Shown here piece after piece: positions 53,044 through 63,026 of a stretch of 64,000 bases of DNA. The position numbers and the translations under genes are program-made. This DNA is from JAJRXR01 sp041402005. Lineage in GTDB: Bacteria; Planctomycetota; Phycisphaerae; Phycisphaerales; UBA1924. The stretch lies in the NCBI GenBank assembly GCA_041402005.1, contig JAWKTB010000002.1:310001-374000 (forward strand). Reading direction: 5' to 3'. Numbering within the stretch: position 1 is the stretch's first letter; each line of letters opens with the position of its first letter. The notes under the pieces were generated by a model. It saw only the letters and a program-made list of their open reading frames with translations. It did no database searches and was not told where the DNA came from.

Positions 53044-55695
53044 ATGGGCGACCAGCACGACCGGAGTCTGGAAGACCGCATGGCGGCGGCCGAACGCCGC
53101 CTGTTGGCGGTCGAGTCGTTCCTGGGGATCTCTCCCCCGCGAGAGGTCTCGCGCCAGCCGATCGCGCCCCCCGCCCCGCCACCCGCGGCGCCTGCAGCCA
53201 CCGGCAATCTGACGCCGCCGCCCACGCCCCGTTCGGCTCCACCAACCGTCCCGCAAAGCGCCACCCCCATTCCGCGGGCGCCGCGCCCAGTTCCCCCTCG
53301 CCCCAAGCGCGAGCCCATCTCCCTCGAGACCCTCGTCGGCGGCAAGGTCTTCGCCGTCGTCGGCGCCCTCGTCATCGTCACCGGCATCGCGCTGTTCCTG
53401 AAGCTCGCCTACGACCTCGGCTGGCTCGCGCTCATCAGCCCCGCGGGCAAGTGCCTCATCGGCGCCGGCTTCGGCGCGGCCCTGCTCATCGTCGGCGAGT
53501 TCGCGCGCCGTCGCTGGAGCCCCGCCGCTTCCGCTGCCCTCTCCGCGACCGGCATCGGCGCGCTCTACGCCTCCGTCTACTCCGCGTACGACTTCTACGA
53601 GCTCCTCCCCGTCCCCGCCGCCTTCGCGATGCTCGCGGGCGTCTCCGTGATCGGCCTGTTCGTCGCCGTGCGCGCACGCCTCGCGTCGGTCGCCGTCCTC
53701 TCCATCCTCTCGGCCTATGTCACCCCCATCCTCCTCTCCAGATCCGACTCGCCCCCCTTCGTCCTCCCGACCTACCTGCTCGCGATCGTCGGCGTCGGGC
53801 TTGGCCTCAGCGTCATCCACGCCCGCTTCCGCGTGCTGCGATCGCTGGTGTGGTGGGGGACCGCGATCCTCGGCACGCTCTGGGTCTTCACCGAGGGCCT
53901 CGACGCCCCGGCCATCTGCGTGTCTTTCCTGACCATCGCATGGCTCGCATTCCACGCCGAGCTCTGGCTCGCGTCCCGTCGTGGCGCCATGGGCTCGGGC
54001 GCCCCCGCGATCGACGTCGCCCGCCCCCTGCTCGTCAGCCTCGGCTCGACCTCGTGGGCCGTCCTGCTCACCGCGCTCACCTTGCACGAGCAGGGCACAC
54101 CCGAACTCTGGCTCGCCCCGGGCGGCGCGATGATCCTCACCAGCGTCCTCGCAATGATCATGGCCGGTCACCTGCGCGTCCTGACCGACGTCCCGCGCAC
54201 CGACGAGGAACGCCTCGGCGCCTGCCTCATGGCCCAGTCTGGCGCCCTGCTCATCGCCGCCATCGCGATGGGCGTCACCACCGACTGGCTCCAGATCGTC
54301 GCCTGGCTCGTCTTCGGCCTCGCCTCCGTCTTCGCCGGTCGATGGATCCGCTCGCGCGCCCTTGACGCCTACGGCCTGATCGTCCTCGCCATCGGCCTCG
54401 CCCGCCTCGTCCTCATCGACGCCTGGTTCGGCTCGATGCGCACAGGTGGCGTCGAGACCTACGGCCTCGTCCTGACCGAGTGGACCCTGATGATGACGAT
54501 CGCCGGCGCCTGCTGGATCGCCGCCGGCCGACTGCTGCTCCGTGAGAACGCGGGCGCCGTCGTGCGCGGGCTCGCGATCGCCTGCTCGCTCGTCGGCGTG
54601 GGCGCGATCCTCGTCTCGATCTTCTCCGAGGACGCGGCGCCCGCCTCGCTCGCCCTCGCCTGGGGCGTCGCCTGCGTGATCGCCCTCGGGGCCCACGCGT
54701 ACGAGCGCCGCCTCGCCTTCGACGCCGCGGGCCTCGCCGCCCTCGTGCTCGCCGGCTTCGCGTGGGTCGCCGCCTACCTCGTGGACGGCTGGGACCAAAC
54801 CGCCGGCGCCTGGACGATCCACCCGGGCCTGCTGGTCGCCCTCACGCTCGTACTCGTCGCACTCGTCGCGGCCCGCTGGCTCGTCAAGCGGGCCACGATC
54901 CCGGGCACGCACCTCATCCTCGCGCCCGCCGGCGTCGCGCTTCTGCTCGTCGCGACGAGCTACGAGGTCGCCCGCCAGGTCGGCCTCCGCATCGACGAGA
55001 CCGCGGCACAGACCGACGCGCTCGCCGCATGGTGGGTCCTCTTCGGCGTCGGCGCCGTCCTCTGGGGCGCCGCCAAGCGACTCAAACCGGCGCAGTACGT
55101 CGGCGCCGTCCTCGCCCTCGTCGGCGTCATCGCCTGGCACGTGTCCTACCCGGTCGTCGGCTGGGGAACGACGTCGCGCGCCTGGACGCTCCACCCGGGC
55201 ATGTGGTCCGCCGCGTTCATCGTCGCGCTGCTCGCCGGCGCCGCGGCATGGTCACGCCGGCGCGGCACACACTCCGGCGCCCTCTGGATGCTCGGCGTCG
55301 CCGCCGTCGTGCTCCTCTTCGCCTCGACCAGCCTCGAGGTCGCCCGCCACGTCGTGAACTTCACCGACGACGCCGCCACCCGCGCCGGCGCCGTCTCCAT
55401 CTGGTGGGGCCTCTTCGCGATCGCCCTCCTGCTCTGGGGCTTCCTCGCCACGCGAGCGCCCCTCCGCTGGACGGGCTTGGCCCTGCTCGCCGTCGCGACC
55501 GCGAAGGCGGTCATCCTCGACCTGGCCGGCGTCGACCCCGCCTGGCGCGTCGCGAGCTTCCTGGGCCTGGGCCTCTTGATGATCGGCGTCGGGACGTGGT
55601 ACCTGCGGGCCGTCGCCCGCGCCGCCAAGCTCTCGTCAGGCGACGACGACCACGCCCTCGACCCGGGCGATGCGGTCGCCGACGCGGGCGTCTGA
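53044..55695 (+). CDS. DUF2339 polytopic membrane protein
   Basis: 883 residues. A short coiled N-terminus (LEDRMAAAERRLLAVESFLG), a Pro/Ala-rich cytoplasmic linker, then GGKVFAVVGALVIVTGIALF, the DUF2339 hallmark, and more than 20 hydrophobic helices. Repeated units such as ATSYEVARQVGLRIDETAAQ and ASTSLEVARHVVNFTDDAAT show internal duplication. Function of the family is unknown; some call it a putative envelope transporter. Well-separated promoter region upstream. Confidence 0.9.
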   Translation: MGDQHDRSLEDRMAAAERRLLAVESFLGISPPREVSRQPIAPPAPPPAAPAATGNLTPPPTPRSAPPTVPQSATPIPRAPRPVPPRPKREPISLETLVGGKVFAVVGALVIVTGIALFLKLAYDLGWLALISPAGKCLIGAGFGAALLIVGEFARRRWSPAASAALSATGIGALYASVYSAYDFYELLPVPAAFAMLAGVSVIGLFVAVRARLASVAVLSILSAYVTPILLSRSDSPPFVLPTYLLAIVGVGLGLSVIHARFRVLRSLVWWGTAILGTLWVFTEGLDAPAICVSFLTIAWLAFHAELWLASRRGAMGSGAPAIDVARPLLVSLGSTSWAVLLTALTLHEQGTPELWLAPGGAMILTSVLAMIMAGHLRVLTDVPRTDEERLGACLMAQSGALLIAAIAMGVTTDWLQIVAWLVFGLASVFAGRWIRSRALDAYGLIVLAIGLARLVLIDAWFGSMRTGGVETYGLVLTEWTLMMTIAGACWIAAGRLLLRENAGAVVRGLAIACSLVGVGAILVSIFSEDAAPASLALAWGVACVIALGAHAYERRLAFDAAGLAALVLAGFAWVAAYLVDGWDQTAGAWTIHPGLLVALTLVLVALVAARWLVKRATIPGTHLILAPAGVALLLVATSYEVARQVGLRIDETAAQTDALAAWWVLFGVGAVLWGAAKRLKPAQYVGAVLALVGVIAWHVSYPVVGWGTTSRAWTLHPGMWSAAFIVALLAGAAAWSRRRGTHSGALWMLGVAAVVLLFASTSLEVARHVVNFTDDAATRAGAVSIWWGLFAIALLLWGFLATRAPLRWTGLALLAVATAKAVILDLAGVDPAWRVASFLGLGLLMIGVGTWYLRAVARAAKLSSGDDDHALDPGDAVADAGV

Positions 55696-55738
55696 CCGCG
55701 GGCCAACGCCCGCCCAGGGCGCCCTACACTCGTGGCCC

Positions 55739-57076
55739 ATGGACGACCAGCTCATCACGGGCCAGCTCCTCGTCTCCCTCGTCGTGATGGTCGTGGTCGT
55801 CCACGTCATCCTCATCGGCGTCGCCTACTCCATCTACCTCGAACGCAAGATCTCCGCCTACATCCAGGACCGTCTGGGCCCCAACCGCGTCGGCTTCGAC
55901 TTCGGCATCCCCCAGCTCGCCTTCCTCAAAGGCATCTTCGGCCTGGGCCAGCCCCTCGCCGACGGCCTCAAGTTCATCCTCAAAGAGGACTACCGACCCA
56001 AGAACGTCGACAAGGTCCTCTTCACGCTCGCCCCCATCATCATCATCACCCCCGCCCTCATCGGCTTCATGGTCATCCCCTGGGGCGGCATCTGGGAGAT
56101 GCCTCTCTTCGACCTCCCACTCATCGGGAAGGTCGGCGGGCAGCTCGTCCACGTCGCCGGCGCCAACGTCAATGTCGGCGTCATCTACATCTCCGCCGTC
56201 GCCTCACTGGGCGTCTACGGCGTCACCCTCGGCGGCTGGGCCTCCAACAACAAGTACTCCTTCCTCGGCGGCCTCCGCGCCTCGGCACAGATGATCTCCT
56301 ACGAGATCCCCCTGGGCCTCTCCATCCTCGCCGCCATCCTGCTCTTCGGCTCCTTCATGCCCGACCGCATCATCGCCCACCAGCTCGACTCGGGCTGGGC
56401 GATCTTCACGATGCCCGTCGCGGGCGTGCTCTTCTTCATCTGCATCCTCGCCGAGGCCAACCGCGCCCCCTTCGACAACGCCGAGGCCGAGCAGGAGCTC
56501 GTCGGCGGGTACCACACCGAATACTCCGCGATGCGCTTCGCCCTCTTCTTCCTCGCCGAGTACGCCCACATGATCACGGGCAGCGCCTTCTTCGCCCTCC
56601 TCTTCCTGGGCGGCTGGAGTCTCAACCCGCTGGGCATCGGGCCCCACATCGACCCCGTCTCCAGCTCCATCCTCATCGTCCTCCTCAAGGTCGCGGTCTA
56701 CTTCACCAAGGTCTTCCTCCTCGTCTGCTTCATGATGGTCATTCGCTGGACCATCCCCCGCATCCGCTACGACCAGGTCATGATGCTCGGCTGGCAGGCG
56801 CTCATCCCGCTCTCCCTGGGCCTGGTCATCGTCGTCAGCGTCTGCCGCCAGAACGGCTGGACAGCATGGTGGGCCCTCCTGCTCGCCAACGTCGTCACCT
56901 TCGCCGTCTTCTACGCCTTCGTCGGCCTCATCCCGAGCCCCACGCGCAACCGCAAGATCCCCCTCTACGGCTCACGCTTCAGCCCCGTCCCCGGCACGAC
57001 CGTCCGCTCCGCCCCCACCGACCCCATGGCCCTCGAAGACCGCCCCGTCCAGGGCACGGCGCCGGTCGCGGGGTAA
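55739..57076 (+). CDS. nuoH: NADH-quinone oxidoreductase subunit H
   Basis: Membrane subunit of complex I that forms the quinone pocket and first proton-path segment. 445 residues, longer than the usual 320-350 because of extra loop and C-terminal residues. Family motifs: YLERKISAYIQDRLGPNRVG, FLKGIFGLGQPLADGLKF, AEANRAPFDNAEAEQELVGG and RYDQVMMLGWQALIPLSLG. No other nuo genes flank it, which is unusual because nuoH normally sits between nuoG and nuoI. It may be a displaced single copy or an extra copy. Confidence 0.94.
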   Translation: MDDQLITGQLLVSLVVMVVVVHVILIGVAYSIYLERKISAYIQDRLGPNRVGFDFGIPQLAFLKGIFGLGQPLADGLKFILKEDYRPKNVDKVLFTLAPIIIITPALIGFMVIPWGGIWEMPLFDLPLIGKVGGQLVHVAGANVNVGVIYISAVASLGVYGVTLGGWASNNKYSFLGGLRASAQMISYEIPLGLSILAAILLFGSFMPDRIIAHQLDSGWAIFTMPVAGVLFFICILAEANRAPFDNAEAEQELVGGYHTEYSAMRFALFFLAEYAHMITGSAFFALLFLGGWSLNPLGIGPHIDPVSSSILIVLLKVAVYFTKVFLLVCFMMVIRWTIPRIRYDQVMMLGWQALIPLSLGLVIVVSVCRQNGWTAWWALLLANVVTFAVFYAFVGLIPSPTRNRKIPLYGSRFSPVPGTTVRSAPTDPMALEDRPVQGTAPVAG

Positions 57077-57088
57077 GTCATCCATCCG

Positions 57089-57582
57089 GATTGAACTCGA
57101 AGATCGCGAAGGGCTCAAAGTGCTCGTTCGTTGATGACGCGTCGGATGCCATCCTTCAGGCGTACCTCGTTGAAGTTGATCAGAAGGCCGAGAGGGAGGC
57201 GGGTCGCCCGGAGGTACGAGAGCAGCTGCGCCTTGTGAACATCCTGGATGGTCGCGACGGCTTTGAGTTCGACGATGATCGCGCCGCCGACGAGGAGATC
57301 GATCCTCTGCCCATGAAGCGGCACACCCTTGTAGTCGATGACAACCTCGGCCTGCCGCTCAACCGTGACGCCTGTTGCATCGAGTTCGACACACAGGGCG
57401 CCCTCATAGATCGACTCGAGCATCCCAGGCCCGAGCGTGCGATGCACCTCGATCGCTGCACCGATGATCTGTCGCGACAGCTCCTCGATAGCGGGCGAGC
57501 AACCACCGCCGCGAGCGGCTTCCCCTGGTTCGCTCATCTTGTTTTCCCCCCTTCGAGCCCTTCGCGATCTTCGAGTTCAATC
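57089..57582 (-). mobile_element. GxxExxY cassette with perfect 28-bp inverted ends
   Basis: The left end (57089-57116) and right end (57555-57582) are perfect 28-bp inverted repeats beginning GATTGAACTCGAAG and ending with GCGAAGGGCTC inside. Between them lies only the GxxExxY gene, whose stop codon (57115-57117) overlaps the inner edge of the left end. The layout is that of a small gene cassette or transposon-like unit. No target-site duplication is obvious by eye. Confidence 0.75.
57115..57537 (-). CDS. GxxExxY-family protein
   Basis: 140 residues from ATG 57537 behind a G-run. The name-giving motif is in LGPGMLESIYEGAL. Later residues VVIDYKGVPLHGQRIDLLVG and IIVELKAVATIQDVHKAQLL show the D..ExK pattern of a PD-(D/E)XK nuclease-like fold, and LINFNEVRLKDGIRRVI is the usual end. 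The family is common in Planctomycetes, Bacteroidetes and some others with no established function. The enclosing inverted repeats suggest it acts on, or depends on, its own DNA ends. Confidence 0.9.
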   Translation of the reverse strand: MSEPGEAARGGGCSPAIEELSRQIIGAAIEVHRTLGPGMLESIYEGALCVELDATGVTVERQAEVVIDYKGVPLHGQRIDLLVGGAIIVELKAVATIQDVHKAQLLSYLRATRLPLGLLINFNEVRLKDGIRRVINERAL

Positions 57583-57604
57583 GAAAGTCGATGAATCCCG
57601 CCAC

Positions 57605-58663
57605 CTACTGCAACGGATTGATCCCACCCCGCGGCACGAGCTGCATCATCGTCGGCAGCACATACCCCTGCCCCTCGTAGCTGTAGATCCGACCCGACAC
57701 CAGCATGTCCAGGTCGTCCCCGCCACGCTCGGCCCGCCGCTCCATCTCCATCAGCAGCATGCAGGGCAGCACGCCAAGGGGCTCGTCGCCCGGCCCCGTG
57801 CTCGGCCCGTTGTCGAACCGCAGCGTCCACCCGCCGGCGCCGTCACGCACCAGACGACCGCGCCGACGCACCATCGCCGCCCCCTCCGCGACCGCGCGCG
57901 ACACGCCCGTTGAGTCCAGCTCGTTCCGCTCCGAGGCGCCCTCCTGCCCGACCACCCCCCTCGGACGCGCCTCGAGCGCCTCGATCAGCTCGCGCACCTC
58001 CGGGTCGTCCTGCAGCGCCGGCGCCGGCTGATCGCTCGCGCCCGCGTCGCCGTCGCCCGCCGACTCGTTCGCCGCATCATCCGCGGACTCTGGCGCGGAC
58101 CCCACCTCGCCCAGACGCGCGTACTGCGTCGGCAAGAGGTAGTTCCGCCGGTCGTACACCGTCACCTGCCCCGTGAACGCGACGCGTTCCAGCGTCGGGT
58201 CCAGCTCCATCGCCCGCTCCAACCGCTCGAGCGTCGCGCACGGCAGCACGAGCATCGGCCCCTCGCCGGGAGCCCGGTTCTCATGCCCCGGCACGAAGAT
58301 CAAACGACCCGCCGGCCCCCGTACCAGCGTCCCGTCACGCCCCGACAGGAACGTCCCTTCCACCAGGATCCGGCGCGGACGCTCGTCCTCCGTCGCCGAA
58401 CGACCCAGCCAGTCCACGCCCTCGGTCAGCCCCGGTCGCACGCCCTTGACCCCGCCCCGGCGTACCGGTCGCACCGACCTGGTCTCGCTCGCCGGTCGGG
58501 GCAGTTGCGGCTCGTCCTCCGCGCCGGGCAGCGCCTCCTGCTCGGGCTGGTCCTCCTGGTCCGTCTGCGCGACCGCCCGCGGCGTGACCAGCAGCGTCCC
58601 CGCCGCGCACGCCGCCACCGCCACTATCACCCGAAATCGTCCGTCGCTCGTCAGGAACCCCAT
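57605..58663 (-). CDS. Secreted protein with duplicated domain, unknown function
   Basis: 352 residues with signal peptide (VIVAVAACAAGTLLVTPRAVA). Two copies of one domain are visible: GRLIFVPGHENRAPGEGPM, LVLPCATLERLERAM, VTVYDRRNYLLPTQYARL in the first, and GWTLRFDNGPSTGPGDEPL, GVLPCMLLMEMERRA, IYSYEGQGYVLPTMMQL in the second. An acidic Ala/Asp/Ser linker joins them. The shared LPC..L..ME and Y..YLPT motifs suggest a small beta barrel with a conserved Cys. No family is recognised. Confidence 0.65.
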   Translation of the reverse strand: MGFLTSDGRFRVIVAVAACAAGTLLVTPRAVAQTDQEDQPEQEALPGAEDEPQLPRPASETRSVRPVRRGGVKGVRPGLTEGVDWLGRSATEDERPRRILVEGTFLSGRDGTLVRGPAGRLIFVPGHENRAPGEGPMLVLPCATLERLERAMELDPTLERVAFTGQVTVYDRRNYLLPTQYARLGEVGSAPESADDAANESAGDGDAGASDQPAPALQDDPEVRELIEALEARPRGVVGQEGASERNELDSTGVSRAVAEGAAMVRRRGRLVRDGAGGWTLRFDNGPSTGPGDEPLGVLPCMLLMEMERRAERGGDDLDMLVSGRIYSYEGQGYVLPTMMQLVPRGGINPLQ

Positions 58664-58795
58664 GACGCGGCCTCCGTGCCCGCCCCGCTCCCCGATGGGG
58701 CGTCGCCCGATCCTACCCCAATCGGTCCGCGCCCAGTTGACCCGTCAACGGGCCCCTCTTAGCGTCGATCCGTCCGGGCGGAGCCCGGATCCGTC

Positions 58796-58869
58796 GGCCG
58801 CGTACCCAAGTGGACCAAGGGAACGGATTGCAAATCCGTCATTCGTGGGTTCGAATCCCACCGCGGCCT
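58796..58869 (+). tRNA. tRNA-Cys (GCA)
   Basis: 74 nt cloverleaf: acceptor GGCCGCG/CGCGGCC, D arm CCC..GGG, anticodon arm ACGGA-TTGCAAA-TCCGT with anticodon GCA, T arm GTGGG-TTCGAAT-CCCAC, and discriminator T as expected for Cys. CCA is not encoded. Confidence 0.97.
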
Positions 58870-58880
58870 CTTTGACGCAA

Positions 58881-58911
58881 GCCGGCCCCTCCCGGGGCCG
58901 GTTTCTTTTTT
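58881..58911 (+). terminator. Rho-independent terminator of tRNA-Cys
   Basis: CCGGCCCC, loop TCC, GGGGCCGG and the tail TTTCTTTTTT, starting 11 bases after the tRNA. Confidence 0.92.
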
Positions 58912-58929
58912 CGTCATACCATCGCCCCC

Positions 58930-59967
<1,038 letters not shown>

Positions 59968-59994
59968 CACGCCCGGGGGACACGGGAGACACCC

Positions 59995-60246
59995 ATGCCG
60001 CTCTTCTCAGGCGCCAACGACGCCGTGCTCGCCAAACTCAACCGACTCGAGCGGAAGGTGGACCTGCTGCTCCAGGCGATGGGCGTCGAGTTGCAGGAGA
60101 ACCCGCTGTCCGCCGAGATCGCGGACCTGATGGCCCGCAACCGCAAGATCGAGGCGATCAAGCGCCTGCGTCAGGCGACGGGTGTCGGCCTGGCCGAGGC
60201 CAAGCACGCCGTCGACACCGGGACGTGGGACACCCTGCTCACCTGA
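59995..60246 (+). CDS. Small protein with L7/L12 C-terminal-like domain
   Basis: 83 residues. Residues about 48-78 (RKIEAIKRLRQATGVGLAEAKHAVD) match the alpha-helical core of ribosomal protein L7/L12, preceded by a coiled segment (LAKLNRLERKVDLLLQAMGV). It lacks the dimerising N-terminal domain and hinge of true L12. It may bind a translation factor or partner in the same way. GGGAGA precedes the ATG. It probably shares a transcript with MoxR and its stop abuts the convergent aquaporin stop. Confidence 0.8.
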   Translation: MPLFSGANDAVLAKLNRLERKVDLLLQAMGVELQENPLSAEIADLMARNRKIEAIKRLRQATGVGLAEAKHAVDTGTWDTLLT

Positions 60247-60996
60247 TCACGCGTGCTTCCGCGTCGGATCCCCCTCGTGCAACGGAACCGCCGGCGATTC
60301 GGGCGCCTCCACCCCGCCCTTCTCCCACACCAACTTGTAGACCCACGCCGCCGCGAGCGCCCCCGCGATCGGCGCCACCACGTACACCCAGAACAGCCCG
60401 TTGTACGAGTCCCACGCGTACATCGCCGGCCCGAAGCTGCGCGACGGATTCATGCTCGCCCCCGTCAAGGGACCGAACCCGACGATGCACGTCACCACCG
60501 TCAGCCCGACCATGAACCCGCCGAGCTTGTGCGCCCGCTCGTCCACGACCGCGGACAGGATCACGAACATCAGCGCGAACGTCATGATCGCCTCGAGCGC
60601 CAGGATCTCCCCAGTCCCGCCCGCCTCGGTGAGCGAGCCCACCGTGGCGCCGACGTGCACCGGGTCGGTCATCCCCCGCCCGAGCGTCGCGACGATGATC
60701 CCCGTCGCGCACGCCGCCGCGACGAGCTGCGTCGCGATGAACGCCATCGTCTGCCCGATCCCCTGCTTGCCGATCGAGAAGAGCCCCAGCGAGACCGCCG
60801 GGTTGAACTGCGCCCCCGAGACGTACATGCACCCCGTGACGAAGATCACCAGCGCCATGCCGTGCGCCAGGGCGACGGTCACAAGCGACCCCGCCCCGAC
60901 CGAATCCTGCGTGATCACGATCGAGCCGATCCCGAAGAAGCACAGTGCGAACGTGCCAAGGAACTCGGCGACGCACCCGCGAGCAAGCGTGTTCAT
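60247..60996 (-). CDS. Aquaporin / MIP-family channel
   Basis: 249 residues with six helices and two half-helices. The first pore motif is SGAQFNPAVSLG (NPA, residues 65-67). The second is GASMNPSRSFGPA, so NPA is replaced by NPS (183-185). The Arg of the selectivity filter is kept just after it. His in helix 2 (LAHGMALVIF) points to a water-type rather than glycerol-type channel. The NPS change is also known in some other bacterial and plant members. The C-terminus is short and Pro/Glu-rich. Confidence 0.93.
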   Translation of the reverse strand: MNTLARGCVAEFLGTFALCFFGIGSIVITQDSVGAGSLVTVALAHGMALVIFVTGCMYVSGAQFNPAVSLGLFSIGKQGIGQTMAFIATQLVAAACATGIIVATLGRGMTDPVHVGATVGSLTEAGGTGEILALEAIMTFALMFVILSAVVDERAHKLGGFMVGLTVVTCIVGFGPLTGASMNPSRSFGPAMYAWDSYNGLFWVYVVAPIAGALAAAWVYKLVWEKGGVEAPESPAVPLHEGDPTRKHA

Positions 60997-61171
60997 CCAA
61001 ACGCCCCTTTCATGACGCCCTCAGCTCCGCCGGCGCCGGGCGGGAGTGTCGCCCCTTGAGCCGGCGCCCGCAACCGCCCGACGCGCTAAAGTGCCCCGCG
61101 TCCGATGACGGGCGCCAAACCCGGACGCCTCGCCCACGCGGCGTCCCGCGCCCAAACCACGCCACCACGCC

Positions 61172-62938
61172 GTGATTCCCCTCCTCCGGAACCTCCCACG
61201 ACGCGCCCCCGCGATTGCCCCCGCGATCGCCCTCGCGCTCGCCACGATCTGCCTCGCACCCCCGACGCTCGCCCAGACCCTCCGCTTCGCCGGGGGTCGG
61301 ATCGACGCCTTCCCCGGGCGTCCCATGCTCATCCCCGTCATCCCGCAGACATCCGAGCCGCCCCCGCTCGTCCGCCTCCGCCTCGACGACGGGCGCGAGG
61401 TGGACGCCGAGCTCGTCGGCTTCGAGGCCGACCCCCCCTCGATCGATCCTCGCCTGCCGCGCCTCTGGCTCCCCGAGCCGCGCGTCTGGACCGCCGCCGC
61501 GCCCTCACGCGGGTCCGACACCGCCCGCCTCTGGCGCCTTCTGGTGACTCCGCCCTCGGACGCCCAGGGTCAGGGCCTCTGGCTCGAAGGGCGGCGCATC
61601 GACCTCACCTGGCGCCCCGACCCCTGGACGCTCGCCCCCGCGAACGACCCGGGTGCGCCCTGGGCCTCGCCGAACCCGCCCGAGTGGCGCGACGACGCGA
61701 TCTTCGCCGAGCTCTGCGAGATCGACCGTCACACCCCGACGCGCCGCTGGCGCTGGAAGCTCGCGACCGGGCGCCTCGCCCCCGAGGGCCCGATCAACGC
61801 CGCCGACGCCCCGCGCCCGATCGAGTCTCCCGAGCAGCTCGAGCGCGCCCTCGAGCGATCGCCCCTCGACGTGCGGGCGCTCGAGGCGTACGCCGACTCC
61901 CTCGAATCGTTGTGGCGCCTCGCGCTCGCCCGCCTCTGGCGCGCCGATCCAGGCGTCGCCGCACAGGTCCGCGCCCGCCTCGCCGCCGCCGTCGAACTCG
62001 CGCCAGGCCAGATCGTGCCCGCCTACGCCCCGCTCGCGATCTCGACCGAGCGCCTCCTGCAGGATCTGACCGAGCCGGGCCTGTCCGACGACCGTCTGGT
62101 CTCACTCGCGCGCGCCTGGCTGGCCGACCTGCCCCCAGCGCTGATGTGGGTCGTGGACGACGCCGGGCGACCCGGGCTCGCGCCGGGCGAGGTCCGCCCG
62201 ACGATCGCGGTCGTCAACATGGCGCCGACGCCCCAGGCCGTCCTCACCGCGGTCGACGCCGGCGGTTTCAGGCCGGACCTGGACGCCGCCCAGCCCAGGC
62301 GTGCCGTCGTCGCCCGACCCGTCGTACCCGCGCCCGCCGGTCGAGCGCCCTCGTTCGCCGCCGCCCGCGTCCGCGTCGGCGCGGACACGAAATCCATCCC
62401 GCTCGTGCCCTACCCGCTTCCCACCAGCCCGCCAGGCCTGCTCGTCGGCCCGCTGCAGCGCGACTGGACGCTCGACGAGCTGCAGGGCGCGCCCGCGTCC
62501 GCCGCCCCGCCACCGGACGCCATCACCACCGCCCTCGTCCACCGCGACGCCGGCCCCGAGGCGCCGAGCGCCGACGGCTGGCGCCTCTACGTCGAATGCC
62601 TCGCCCCCGCACCCTCCCCCGAGGACGCCGTCACCATCTGGCTCGGCCCGTACCAGCGACCCCACACCGTCGCCCGCGTGACCAGCGAAGGGCGACGGAC
62701 CGACCCCCGATCACCCGACGCCCAGGCGACCTGGATCGACGTCTCGCGCGCCCCCGACCGCTGGTCGTTCCAAATCGACGTCCCCCCAGGCGCCATCGAC
62801 GACTCGGGCGTCCTCCGCCTCGCCATCGAGCGTCACGACGCCTCGGGCCTGCGCACCGCCGCCCCTCGACGCATGCTCCCCTGGCAGACCGAGCCCGGAC
62901 GCCTCGCGGTCGACACCAAGACCTGGAACGGCTTCTAG
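61172..62938 (+). CDS. Large secreted protein of unknown function
   Basis: 588 residues from GTG 61172; no strong ribosome-binding site, so the start is tentative. A signal peptide follows (IALALATICLAPPTLAQ). The chain is Pro/Ala/Arg-rich with Trp-containing beta segments (LWLEGRRIDLTWRPDPWTLA, VDDAGRPGLAPGEVRPTIAV, WSFQIDVPPGAIDDSGVLRL). A helical patch lies near residues 210-260. The last 90 residues look like an Ig- or jelly-roll-type beta domain. No family or catalytic motif is recognised. A long hairpin follows the stop. Confidence 0.65.
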   Translation: MIPLLRNLPRRAPAIAPAIALALATICLAPPTLAQTLRFAGGRIDAFPGRPMLIPVIPQTSEPPPLVRLRLDDGREVDAELVGFEADPPSIDPRLPRLWLPEPRVWTAAAPSRGSDTARLWRLLVTPPSDAQGQGLWLEGRRIDLTWRPDPWTLAPANDPGAPWASPNPPEWRDDAIFAELCEIDRHTPTRRWRWKLATGRLAPEGPINAADAPRPIESPEQLERALERSPLDVRALEAYADSLESLWRLALARLWRADPGVAAQVRARLAAAVELAPGQIVPAYAPLAISTERLLQDLTEPGLSDDRLVSLARAWLADLPPALMWVVDDAGRPGLAPGEVRPTIAVVNMAPTPQAVLTAVDAGGFRPDLDAAQPRRAVVARPVVPAPAGRAPSFAAARVRVGADTKSIPLVPYPLPTSPPGLLVGPLQRDWTLDELQGAPASAAPPPDAITTALVHRDAGPEAPSADGWRLYVECLAPAPSPEDAVTIWLGPYQRPHTVARVTSEGRRTDPRSPDAQATWIDVSRAPDRWSFQIDVPPGAIDDSGVLRLAIERHDASGLRTAAPRRMLPWQTEPGRLAVDTKTWNGF

Positions 62939-62953
62939 GGCGCTGCCAGAGAC

Positions 62954-63010
62954 CGAGCCGCGAGCGTGAGCTCGCGAAGCAGCCCCCCGCCAGCTCACGT
63001 TCGCGGCTCG
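62954..63010. repeat. 19-bp inverted repeat between convergent genes
   Basis: CGAGCCGCGAGCGTGAGCT (62954-62972) pairs with AGCTCACGTTCGCGGCTCG (62992-63010) with one mismatch and a 19-nt loop. It sits between the stops of the secreted protein and the alkaline phosphatase and could end both transcripts. The GCCGCGAGCGTGAGCT unit resembles interspersed palindromes seen in other planctomycete genomes (from memory, not checked). Confidence 0.7.
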
Positions 63011-63026
63011 GATCGCCTTCTCGTCG

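Noticed and set aside
57089..57582. Target-site duplication around the GxxExxY cassette
   Set aside because: Flanking bases do not show a convincing direct repeat by eye, so none is claimed.
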